Shown: one piece after another, positions 33,301 to 41,300 of the stretch
Numbering within the stretch: the stretch's first letter is position 1
How the letters are laid out: every line of letters begins with the position of its first letter
NCBI RefSeq assembly: GCF_030812215.1
Contig: NZ_JAUSSG010000007.1
Coordinates: 1-64,000, forward strand
Reading direction: 5' to 3'
Length of the DNA: 64,000 bases
Source of the DNA: Variovorax boronicumulans
GTDB taxonomy: Bacteria > Pseudomonadota > Gammaproteobacteria > Burkholderiales > Burkholderiaceae_C
Position numbers and translations under genes: made by a program
The notes under the pieces: model-generated
Database searches by the model: none
The model's input: the letters and a program-made list of their open reading frames with translations, nothing else
Told to the model about the DNA's origin: nothing

Positions 33301-35686
33301 GGCGCTGAATGCCGCTCACTTCATCTTCGCGGGCAGTGCGGGCGCAACACCCTTGCCGGTGTCGAAGGTGAGTGCAGTCACGGTGGCCGGCGCGGCGCCT
33401 CTGGGGATCACCACTTCCCTGATTGCCAAGGCGGTGCAACCTTTACCTATCGTGGGCACCGGCAACAACGATGTTCTGACGGGAAATGCGGGCGCCAATA
33501 CGATCAACGGAATGGCAGGCGCTGACAGCATGATTGGGCGCACCGGCGACGACACCTATATCGTCGACAACATAGGCGACAAGGTCAGCGAGTTGCCCGG
33601 CGGCGGCTATGACACGGTGCAATCCAGCGTAAGTTATCAGTTGGCAGACGATGTGGAGGCATTGCTGCTCGCTGGAGCCGCGAATCTCAATGCCACTGGC
33701 AACGGACAACGCAACCGCTTGGTCGGAAACGCAGGCAACAACCGCTTGGATGGCGGTGCGGAGGCCGACAGCATGGCGGGCGGAGCGGGCAACGATACCT
33801 ATGTCGTGGAAAACCAGTTGGATGCGCTCCACGAAGACATCAATGCCGGAATTGACACGGTCCATTCTTCCGTTTCGTGGACGCTCGGCAGCAATCTGGA
33901 GAACCTCACTTTGACCGGCGTGCATGACCTCAACGCGACCGGCAACGAGCTTGCGAATCTCTTGACGGGAAATGCCGGCAACAACATCCTGGATGGCGCG
34001 CAAGGGGCCGACAAAATGGCCGGCGGTGCAGGCAACGATACCTACTACATCGATTCGACCGCCGACAGCGTGACGGAGGCTGCGAGCGAGGGACTCGATA
34101 CGCTGTATGCCAGCGTCAACGTGACTCTCAGTGCCAATGTCGAAAACGCGGTTCTGTTCGGTGCTGCTACTTCGGCCACCGGCAACGCACTGGACAACAC
34201 GCTGATTGGGAACAGCCTGGCCAATGTGCTGCTGGGCGGGGACGGCAACGACACCCTGGATGGCGGCACCGGCGCAGATGCAATGAATGGCGGAGCGGGT
34301 GACGATGTCTACTTCGTTGACAACGCGGGAGACACCATCACCGAACTAGCCGCCGGGGGACGGGATAAGGTCGTCACCGGGGTGACGGTCAATTTGACGA
34401 CGCTGGGCGCGGGTCAACTTGAAGATGCCGTGATCGCTGGCGCATCCAATCTAAATCTCACCGGCAACGCATTGGACAACGTATTGACGGGCAATTCCGG
34501 CAACAACACGCTCAACGGCGGTGCCGGCAATGACACGCTGATCGGCGGCGCCGGCAATGACACCCTTGATGGCGCAACCGGCGTGGATACGATGACCGGA
34601 GGCACTGGCAGCGACGTCTATTACGTGGACAACATCGCCGATGTTGTGGCTGAGTTGCTCAACGAAGGCATCGACACGGTGGCCACCAACATCAGCTACA
34701 CGTTGGGCGCGAACGTCGAGAACCTGACCATCAATACCACAGCCGCAGTGAACGGCACGGGCAACACGTTGAACAATGTCATCAGCATTGGTGCAGGAGA
34801 CAACGTCGTGAACGGCCTGGGGGGCATCGATACCGCTTCGTACCGTCTTGCGACTTCGGCCGTGACCGTGAGCCTGGCAGTCGCGACGGCGCAGGCCACG
34901 GGTGGCTCCGGCAGCGATACGCTGCTCAACATCGAGAACCTGACGGGCAGCGCTTACAACGACAAGCTGACCGGCGACGCCAAGGCCAATGTCCTCGATG
35001 GCGGTGCAGGTGCAGACACGCTGATCGGCGGCGCGGGCAACGACACTTATGTGGTCGATGTTGGGGGCGACGTCGTCACCGAACTGACCAATGGGGGAAC
35101 AGACCTTGTGCAAAGCGGTATCACCTACACGTTGTCGGCCAATGTGGAGAACCTCATCTTGACTGGCGCCGCAGCCATCAACGGCACTGGCAACGCCTCG
35201 GACAATGTGCTCACGGGAAACGCCGCCAGCAACACCCTGAGCGGTGGTGCCGGCAATGACACACTCATTGGCGGTGCGGGGGCAGACATTCTGACGGGCG
35301 GTGCAGGCAACGACATCTACCGGCTGGATCGAGGTTTTGGCCGCGATACGGTCGTGGAGAACGATGCAACCGCGAGCAATGCCGACGTGGCGCTTTTCGG
35401 CGCCGACATTGCTCCTGAGCAGTTGTGGTTCAGACAAGTGGGCAACGACCTGGAGGTCAGCGTGATTGGCGGCTCAGACCAATTCTTAATCGACGACTGG
35501 TATCTCGGAAACCGGTATCACGTCGAGCAGTTCAAGACCAGCGGTGGCAAGACTTTGCTGGACAGCCAGGTGCAGAACCTCGTACAGGCGATGGCCGGTT
35601 TTGCGCCGCCAGCAGCAGGGCAAACAACGTTGCCAGCGAACTATCAGAGCAGCTTGAGTTCCATCATTGCCGCCAATTGGCGCTGA
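27338..35686 (+). CDS. Giant RTX exoprotein: HExxH domain, Ca repeats, subtilisin-like protease, P domain
   Basis: 2782 residues, predicted type I secretion substrate. Seen in order: an AT-rich N-terminus with H111-E-L-K-H115, a zinc-metalloprotease motif; a linker; an EF-hand-like block (LVLDLNGDGVKL, DLNGDGKIN, about 520-640); RTX nonapeptides (about 745-930); a cadherin-like tandem-95 domain (about 990-1095); an S8 subtilase (about 1110-1415; SSHATMVAGV with His 1185, SQGTSFAAPIVSGV with Ser 1371); a proprotein-convertase P domain (about 1474-1589); more RTX blocks; six 80-100-residue repeat modules (about 2040-2660); and a C-terminal haemolysin-type tail (VEQFKTSGGKTLLDSQVQNL) with the export signal. 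No signal peptide, as expected. Targets are unknown. Confidence 0.9.
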   Translation: MTNFTIDSKFFEAIREAKGVNLVELEKLVSAANKNPILNELMSLAQSRGDVVFRFPNDEELKNPSLKNAGAWFNYADIRRDDGKYSLVIRPDKLIGPYAGFGKTSAAELAHELKHYSNVKILEGARALVDNSPSDPRNIPALTPDSRYTEVIRRRMQEEASAWYTEIRALRAEYGAGNPNAALPDYLLNNVQKLLLIEEEKLIAKGFSGDALASQMAVAGASVVSKNAGYWERYTTDLAHLKVSNPAAIRQKLAYRLEDTPTAVADWQAVKEVTGVEIFSIQYRDGSRIQEMRNPNLSVETLRFDAAGRVSERTTVTANEDGSRTVLTESGNGDVLSSNRIQIFDDGSSIARGVDFINRAVTETTTASDGSVHRSTPIQFGQTANGTEINTVSLSTITTAPAPSRTPTPDGTSLGPSATNNSLVSSGSYAVGIAKNFWNVNTARGNQAVIGYAITDGLRPGNSNFGLNINASSGQGLPIARSGAIGNTDPAAGPVDYGLFGSSLNNASSFNFNLLPADPLVLDLNGDGVKLTDYGTSPVLFDADNDGGSLEQTGWVSAQDGIVVHDLNGDGKINNIRETLSEYYNGVAGSNGVAGTKPYANGFAALKSLDSNGDNQFTAKDAAWNNLRVWVDANHDGKTDAGELKTFANLGITAINLAAVAQSGEVRDGNEVLARGTFMQNGVSREAIAANFLANPAGSTVTQTSSGVTVVTENAAGGAGATTAYVSKNTNATVNETLGATSLKARNLTGGAGNDVLTGDASNNWLAGGTGADTLLGGVGDDVLLFDAADKRVDGGDGFDIAQVVGAQGVSLNLSQSNVEMAVGGIGNDVFVGGGRSTVVVRGGAGDDVIIGGAANDVLSGEDGDDTLDGGAGNDLIRGHRGRDQLLGGAGDDVLDGGLEDDSLKGGAGNDVLIGGRGDDNLNGGDGIDVAQYAGSYADYRITKLDSANGNARYRVVDTRTGQDGADTLTGIEKLSFADVSRVDLGIGSPLPVKDVLSVNSKGQALSRTAAHLLSKSQLLLNDRDWDSSIDQLKITEVLDAKGGTAALTASGDVLFTPDASYTGTMGFKYKVKDAQGNFTEVSNSATGQTEPMKAAVYLRTADLPSDPLAVEQWYLSDVNVLPVWKDYTGKGVKIGQFEPGGAFSAGPEVFDYRHADLQPNADKAWLNTLDANGRNDTPQTFSSHATMVAGVMVAARNGEGGVGVAYNATLAGHYIQGEGLEVGKLGQEIANALAKFKNFDVVNNSWGASSSFGLNVVPTGALETGIREAIARGRNGLGTAIVMAGGNDRATGANTNYNALTANRAVIVTGSINAPSDLGTLQLGSKPFSNPGASILVSAPGSNIDSTSRELIADNGSTFGGNYSTSQGTSFAAPIVSGVIALMLEANPALGYRDIQAILAMTATKVNDPNGTDWVTNGAKTWNGGGMHVSHDYGFGKVDARAAVRMAETWTEQNTYANEFVTAASSGALSAAIPDGTGMVTRTLAMGAGVEVESAQVTLELDHQRWGDLIIKLISPGGTESILVNRPDKAPGSAATDLGNSSSGPLSFSFNTTHVLGEQSAGNWTLQVIDAATGKAGALKSWKLDLYGKKADTNDAYIYTDEFGGKDRFIGSTRIPDVQLPSTLMDSNGGTDTINASAVTGNSTINLLNGSTSTIAGRSLNIMIGDIEVAIGGDGNDTLTGNGLNNVLVGGRGADVVSGGGGNDTLDGGRGNDVLTGGEGSDLFVISKDAGAQDVIVDFGTGNNAAAPETIALVGFGKLNFASLARTQVGADVRLDLGDGQSVLVRNRLVAQLGSAQLQFFASQAALQAWQQAGQGSSSGTSSNAVPEGTAGDDLLIGGDGNDTLLGNAGNDRLLGGAGVDTLDGGAGDDVVVLDGDQGRISYSTGLPGTGVRTGGAGADRFVVAPDGGGSPSMGFFSNEIGTSNLISDFELTVDKIDLSQFAWIKDFSQLKINKALNINGKFITRVLAQTPEGATVSVGLSAIEPTALNAAHFIFAGSAGATPLPVSKVSAVTVAGAAPLGITTSLIAKAVQPLPIVGTGNNDVLTGNAGANTINGMAGADSMIGRTGDDTYIVDNIGDKVSELPGGGYDTVQSSVSYQLADDVEALLLAGAANLNATGNGQRNRLVGNAGNNRLDGGAEADSMAGGAGNDTYVVENQLDALHEDINAGIDTVHSSVSWTLGSNLENLTLTGVHDLNATGNELANLLTGNAGNNILDGAQGADKMAGGAGNDTYYIDSTADSVTEAASEGLDTLYASVNVTLSANVENAVLFGAATSATGNALDNTLIGNSLANVLLGGDGNDTLDGGTGADAMNGGAGDDVYFVDNAGDTITELAAGGRDKVVTGVTVNLTTLGAGQLEDAVIAGASNLNLTGNALDNVLTGNSGNNTLNGGAGNDTLIGGAGNDTLDGATGVDTMTGGTGSDVYYVDNIADVVAELLNEGIDTVATNISYTLGANVENLTINTTAAVNGTGNTLNNVISIGAGDNVVNGLGGIDTASYRLATSAVTVSLAVATAQATGGSGSDTLLNIENLTGSAYNDKLTGDAKANVLDGGAGADTLIGGAGNDTYVVDVGGDVVTELTNGGTDLVQSGITYTLSANVENLILTGAAAINGTGNASDNVLTGNAASNTLSGGAGNDTLIGGAGADILTGGAGNDIYRLDRGFGRDTVVENDATASNADVALFGADIAPEQLWFRQVGNDLEVSVIGGSDQFLIDDWYLGNRYHVEQFKTSGGKTLLDSQVQNLVQAMAGFAPPAAGQTTLPANYQSSLSSIIAANWR
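33457..35340 (+). repeat. Six in-frame RTX/beta-roll modules
   Basis: Each module of roughly 80-100 codons carries GNDTY-V-D, a DxVxSxVxYTL strand, NVENLxLTGA, NxTGNxxxNxLxGN and GGxGxDxMxGG. They bind calcium and fold outside the cell. DNA-level similarity between modules makes unit gain or loss by recombination likely. Confidence 0.85.
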
Positions 35687-35718
35687 GTTGGGATTGAGTA
35701 CGAGATGAGGTGTACCGC

Positions 35719-35868
35719 TTGACTGCATCTGCGATGCGTCTCATCGGCGTGCGCGGGTAATGGCCCAGGCTGAGCTACGACGTCTTCATCGGTGCACCTA
35801 CCAGTAAGACTCAGGGCTATGGCACCGCGAAGGGCACGCTTGGGTCCAACCTGAACGCGATTTTCTGA
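35719..35868 (+). pseudogene. tpsB 3'-end relic, copy 1
   Basis: Reads MRLIGVRG, a TAA, then LSYDVFIGAPTSKTQGYGTA and KGTLGSNLNAIF with stop at 35866..35868. This matches the last 50 or so residues of the intact TpsB at 53195 (VVGVRGQWTKLSYDFFVGAP, then KVTLGFNLNANF), with Gln replaced by the TAA. No transporter body is present upstream; the RTX gene ends 32 bases before. It marks the right edge of a gutted two-partner-secretion locus. Confidence 0.88.
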
Positions 35869-35883
35869 TAAAGGAAGGATCCA

Positions 35884-36723
35884 ATGAAAACAACGAACGT
35901 AAGAATTTCCGTGAACACCGCTGCCCTGAGATGGGGAGCACTCAGCATTGCCCTTCTCCTGTCCGCATGTGTCACCCAACCGCCACTTGCTGCGACCCAG
36001 CCAGACGAAGCCGCCGCCTCGGCGCCCGCGCTGAGTAGCTACGCTGCGGCCGACGGCCTCGTGCCAGTGGGCACGACGAAGGTGCGTTTGCGCGGCAAGT
36101 CTTATCCCGACGGTTTCGAGCAGTTGCGCATCGTGCGTCGCGATCACACGGGCCGGACGGTTGCGGCGCAGGTGGCGCTCAACGTCGGTCTTGCGGTGGT
36201 CACGGGGCGCGTGGGCGGTTTTGCTGCACAAGGCTTCTCCAAGGATGACCTGAGCGGCGATCCGGTCGCGGAACTGGCGGGGCAGCCATGGGCAAGCAAT
36301 CCCGGCATGAAGGAGCTACCGGAGGCGCTGGAGGAAATCGCCACTCGTGTCTATGCGGACCGAGCGTGGAAGGAATTGCAGCGAGGCCGCAACGAAAGTG
36401 GATGGACGCGTGAAGACATGGCTGCTGCCGCGCAACTGCCCGCCGAGGCCGACGCGCCCATCAATCCTGGCGTATGGCGATTGGTTTACGAAAACCTGTC
36501 GGGCCAGGACGAGTTGTATCGTCTGCAGTTCAGTGCGGGCCTGGCCCTGGCAAGCCCGCGTTTCGGTCTTCCACCCATGCCGGCCAACTGCTCCTACCAG
36601 TCAGAGCCGGTGGCTTGGACCGCATGGCAGGCAGACGGCTGGCAGCGCCTGCGCGAAGAACGGGCCAAGGCTTTGGCACAGTGCGTAGAGACGTTGGGTC
36701 AGACCAAAGGGCGTTTGTGGTGA
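35884..36723 (+). CDS. Predicted lipoprotein next to tpsB relic, unknown function
   Basis: 279 residues with a long signal: basic n-region, then RWGALSIALLLSAC, lipobox Cys at 29. The mature part begins with an Ala/Pro/Thr-rich linker and then a globular region (GTTKVRLRGKSYPDGFEQLR, AQVALNVGLAVVTGRVGGFA, with further Cys near the end). I know no family for it. It starts 15 bases after the tpsB relic, with a GGAAGG ribosome site, so it probably belonged to that locus as a downstream accessory gene, as another lipoprotein gene follows the tpsB relic at 53942. Confidence 0.68.
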   Translation: MKTTNVRISVNTAALRWGALSIALLLSACVTQPPLAATQPDEAAASAPALSSYAAADGLVPVGTTKVRLRGKSYPDGFEQLRIVRRDHTGRTVAAQVALNVGLAVVTGRVGGFAAQGFSKDDLSGDPVAELAGQPWASNPGMKELPEALEEIATRVYADRAWKELQRGRNESGWTREDMAAAAQLPAEADAPINPGVWRLVYENLSGQDELYRLQFSAGLALASPRFGLPPMPANCSYQSEPVAWTAWQADGWQRLREERAKALAQCVETLGQTKGRLW

Positions 36724-36789
36724 CGTTGTTTCATCGCAGCGAGGAGTGTTCAGCAACGGGCGTGCAGTACCGGGTCCTGAGGCCGGACG

Positions 36790-37130
36790 ACGTGTCCGCG
36801 TGGCCCATCGCAGTGCGGTGGTGGAGAGCATGCTGCCACCGTACGCGCGGATGCCGGCGTACAGCTTCTCCGCGTGCAGGGCGCCGCGACCCGGTGCATA
36901 GGCGAACACTGCACCGGAGGGCCAATGCCGTTCATCTGCGCCCACATGTAGCTTTTGGTCTGTGCCTTGCACCCCCCGGCTCCTTGAGCACCTGAACCGT
37001 GGTCTCGTCGCCTGAGATCAGGTCCGAGTCCAGGAGATAGTCGTGCAGTTGATGATCGGCTGCACGGACCGGCCGTGGCACACCACGCCCCGATTGGGCG
37101 CTCACTGAAGTACGGAGCCGTCAGCATTGC
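36790..37130 (-). pseudogene. IS66-family transposase relic
   Basis: Minus-strand fragments in two frames: DYLLDSDLISGDETTVQVLK (about 37040-36980), KAQTKSYMWAQMNG, then FAYAPGRGALHAEKLYAGIR. The DETTVQVLKE..KSYMW block is the hallmark of IS66 TnpC catalytic domains. Start, end and ends of the element are missing and the frame shifts between blocks. It accounts for most of the 490-base gap between the lipoprotein gene and the membrane-protein gene. Confidence 0.75.
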
Positions 37131-37212
37131 CATGCCCGGCGAAACTCCGCTTTGTGAACTGGACTCAAGCCAATGACCGGTTTGCGGTGGGCGCGCTCGC
37201 GAGGGTCTTTGG

Positions 37213-37797
37213 CTATGAGGTACCAAACAGTTGCAGGGCGGCAATAGCGATGGCCAAAGCGATCAGCGACATGGGCGTTGCAATGAGGGTCACGTATTTG
37301 CTCAGTCCCTTGGTCTGATACTGGGTCCAGAGACGACGCGCCTCCATGCGCTCAAGATAGGCAAGCCGCTTGCAGTGGGCTGCGAATGGACAAAAAAGCA
37401 CGGTCGCCGTGACAACTAAACCGAGCCATTTCCACTTGGGCAAGCCGTCCACTCGCATGACGGCGTCAGCCATGTGAAGAATCCACAGCGAGAGCAGCAG
37501 GCCGCTGAACAGATAGTAGATGGTGGCCGTGCCGATTGCACCGTTCAATGCACCGCGAGGGCTTCTTTTTGCAGCGGCGATGCGTGCCCTTTGAGCAGGC
37601 TCGCGCAGCAACCGGATGCGCAATGCGATCAGTTGCTTGAGCAGCCAGCTGATCTGCTGACTGCGTAGAACATCGATCAGCCTAGTCAAAGCTTTCAATG
37701 GATTACTCAAGGCAGTCATAAGGCCGTAGGCAGCCAGTGCGCTCACTCCGACTTTGTTCAAAGTGTCCCAGTCATTCAGATAGTTCAGCGCGTCCAT
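37213..37797 (-). CDS. Hypothetical membrane protein
   Basis: 194 residues from ATG 37797. Three hydrophobic stretches: AIGTATIYYLFSGLLLSLWI, WLGLVVTATVLFCPFAAH and the C-terminal TLIATPMSLIALAIAIAAL; a basic region (RIRLLREPAQRARIAAAKRS) sits between a helical N-terminus and the first helix. No domain is recognised. It is transcribed away from the exoprotein leader at 37918, so the two share an upstream region. Could be an accessory of the locus or an unrelated insert. Confidence 0.6.
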   Translation of the reverse strand: MDALNYLNDWDTLNKVGVSALAAYGLMTALSNPLKALTRLIDVLRSQQISWLLKQLIALRIRLLREPAQRARIAAAKRSPRGALNGAIGTATIYYLFSGLLLSLWILHMADAVMRVDGLPKWKWLGLVVTATVLFCPFAAHCKRLAYLERMEARRLWTQYQTKGLSKYVTLIATPMSLIALAIAIAALQLFGTS

Positions 37798-37917
37798 TAC
37801 CTGTCCTTTCACAATATTGGGACTCCACGCTAGGGAGGTCTCACAACGGATGCAATGCACGCATCTGCGGAAGCGGTGCGAGTGTGATTTTTTGCACGTT
37901 GCAAAGAATCGAGGCTA

Positions 37918-38390
37918 AAGAAAACCCGCCAGAGCGCAGGACGCCTTGGCGGGCTGAACAGTAGTCCCGGGGAGGGTGAGGGGGAAAGTCACTTAAGGCT
38001 ACCTGTGGAAATGGTGGCAGGCAAGCCACGTCCGATGACTGTCGGTACGGCTTAAATACTCATCGATTGATCGGGTGATGTGAAATTTGTGGCACGCGTC
38101 GTGTGAATCTGTACGCGTTAAACCTTTTTGACATTTGCTGCGCGAAGGTCCTCGGAAAATCCGGATCCACTGATGCCAGTGTCAGTGGCCCAGCATGTTG
38201 CTCCTGCGTCGCGCATGGCGGTCACGTTGCGCGATCCCAGGGGAAAAAAGAAACATGAACAAGTCGCTTTATAGAGTCGTCTTCAACCGTGCGCGCGGTA
38301 TCCGCATGGTGGTGCAAGAAACGGCGGCAAGCGACGGCAAGGGCACCAACAAGGCAACGAGTGGCCCTGCACCGGCGGCGCCAGCGAGGG
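37918..38390 (+). repeat. Duplicated two-partner-secretion leader, copy 2 (native, heads bcpA-like gene)
   Basis: Direct repeat of 22284..22755, with the same hairpin (38014..38029), TTGACA hexamer (38128) and ribosome-site region, ending in the first codons of the large exoprotein. The two copies differ by scattered single-base changes, so the duplication is not brand new. The 457 bases from 37798 to 38254 hold no other gene. Conservation far upstream of the start suggests a long regulated 5' UTR. Confidence 0.88.
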
Positions 38391-41300
38391 TGGCGGCTGC
38401 CGTGGTTTTGTTCGGCGCGTTGGTGGCATTGCCTGGACAAGCCCAGATCGTAGGTGCGCCGAATGTTCCCGGCAGCCTGCGTCCCACCGTGTTGATGGCA
38501 CCCAATGGCGTGCCTCTTATCAATATCCAAAGCCCGTCCGCAGCGGGCGTCTCGCGCAACGTCTACAACCAGCTCAACGTCGGATCGAACGGCGCGATCT
38601 TCAACAACAGCCGCACGAATGCGCAGACGCAGCTCGGCGGCATCGTTCAGGGCAATCCGTTCCTCGCCAGAGGCCCGGCGCGCATCATCCTGAACGAAGT
38701 CAACGGCGGGAACTTGAGCCAGTTGCGCGGCTACATGGAGGTTGCGGGCCAGCGCGCAGAAATCATCATTGCGAATCCGGCCGGAATCAACGTGGACGGC
38801 GCGGGCTTCATCAATGCGAATCGCGCCACGCTGACCACAGGCACCCCGCAGCTCAATGCGCTGGGCGGCCTCGACAGCTTTCTCGTGCGTGGCGGCACCA
38901 TCACCATCAAGGGTGCGGGCCTCGATGCCAGCAAGACCGACTACGCAGCCATCCTTGCGCGAGCCGTGCAAGCCAATGCGGGCATCTGGGCCAGTGAACT
39001 GAAGGTGGTGACCGGCGCCAACCAAGTCTCGGCCGACCACAGCCAGATCGCGTCGACAGCGGGGGCGGGTGCTGCACCGACATTCGCCCTGGACGTCGCA
39101 GCGCTTGGCGGTATGTACGCCGGCAAGATCGTGCTCGTCGGCACCGAAGCGGGTCTTGGCGTGCGCAATGCCGGCACCATCCAGGCCGCGCCCGGCACGC
39201 CTGCACTTGCGGGCGCAGGGCAATTGGTGGTGACCAGTGCGGGCCGGCTCGAGAACATCGGAACGATTCAGGCGACGGCCGATGCAAGCATCGCGGCGTC
39301 GAGCCTTGCCAACAGCGGCCGTATCAGCAGCGGCGGCAACCTGAAGGTTGCAACGCAGGACACGCTGGCCAATTCATTCAACGGCACGGGCGGCACGCTC
39401 GAAGGGGCGCGCGTCGAGCTCGCCAGTGCGGCGGGCAGCATCGACAACCGCAGCGGCGGTACGATCCGCCAGACCAGCAACGCGGCGCTGGAGATTTCAG
39501 CACCGGTCTTGAGCAACACCAGCGGCGGCGTGATCGGCCTGGAGCCGATCCCGGAGACGCCGTCGCAGCCCGCCGGCGGCGCGAATCCCGGTACTGGAAG
39601 TGGCACGGCCACTCCAGGCACGCCTGCTACGGGAGGCGGCACTGGCTCGGGAAGCAGCACCATCACGCCTGCACCGTATGTGCCGCCATCGCCAGGCACG
39701 ATCACTGCAGCGAACGCGATTCTCAACGACGGTGGCCGCATCTACGCAGGCGGGCCGATCACGCTGCAGAGCGCGAACATCAACAACAACGGCGGGACGA
39801 TGAGTCTCGCCAGCATGACGGTCAACCAGCCCACCTTCGACAACCACGGTGGCACGCTGAACATCAGCAACGGCTTCAGCGCGAATGTCGATCGCTTCGA
39901 CAACAGCGGTGGCAAGCTCAATGCGGGCAGCCTGAACATCGCCACGAGCGGCGATCTGATCAACGTCGACGGCACGCTGACCAGCGCCAGCGACACCACG
40001 CTCACCGTCAGCGGCAAGGCGGACAACACACGCGGAACGATCTCCGCGACAGGTGTCTTGAATGCGAACGTGGCGGGCGCGACGAACAACACAGGAGGCA
40101 CCCTTGCTTCCAATCAAGGCCTGAGGCTCGACACCGGCTCGCTGGACAACACGAAGGGCAGCATTCAGTCAGCACAGGCTGGCGTGCAAATCGCGGTGAG
40201 CAACCAGCTGGTCAATGGCAATGGTGGCACCGTCAATGCGGCCACGGACCTGAATGTTCAGGCGGGTTCGCTCGGCAACGGCGGTAGCTTGCGCGGCGGA
40301 AACGACGTCAGCGTAGCGGTCGGTGACGCACTGACCAACGACGGCAGCATCACCGCGGGGCGCCACACGACGATCACGGCCGGCAATCTGCAAAGCAGCA
40401 CCACCGGCGTGCTCGGTGCGGGCGTGCAGAACGATGGCACGCTGGGCGCGGCAGGCGATCTGCGCGTCACGACCTCCGGTGCGCTGGTTGCCAACGGCAA
40501 CAACGTCGCAGCCGGAAATGCCACGCTGCAAGGCGCGAGCGTCGATGTCTCGGGCAGCCAGACCAGCGCGGCCCATGTCGCCGTCACCGTGACCCAGGGC
40601 AACGTCACCACGAGCAAGGCCACGATCGTCACACCGGGCACCTTGAGCGTGACGGCCCATGCGCAGCCCGGCCAGACGCTGGTCAACGAAGGCGGCAAGC
40701 TCAACGCCAACCGGCTGGACCTGAAGGTCTCGAACATCGCGAACACCCAGGGCGGCGAGATCGTGCAGACCGGCACAGGCGCCACCCGCATCACGACCTC
40801 GGGCGTCATCGACAACAGCAGTGGCACGCTGGCGAGCAACGGCAGCCTGGCCTTCACCGCTGCGAGCCTGAACAACAAGGGCGGTACCTTGCGTGCCGCG
40901 CAGACATCGGACCTGACGCTCACGGTGGATGGCTTGGTGGACAACCGTCGGGGCGAGATGAGCGCTGGCGGCAATGCGACGCTCCAGGCGGGCAGCCTCG
41001 ACAACGATGCTGGACGTGTCACAGCTGCGGGCGATGCATCGAGCACCACGAGCAGCACCACCAGCAACAAGGGCGGCACCATCGCCGCGAACGGCAACAC
41101 GACCCTGAACGCCGGGAGCCTGGACAACGCAGGCGGTACCGTCTCCGCGTTGAACACCCTGACGGCAAATGTCCAGGGGGCGGTGGACAACACCACAGGC
41201 ACGCTGATCGCCAACCAGACGCTCGTGCTCGATGCCGGCTCGCTGGTCAACGACAAGGGCGCGGTTCAGTCGACACAGGCTGCCGCCCGCTTGAACGCAG

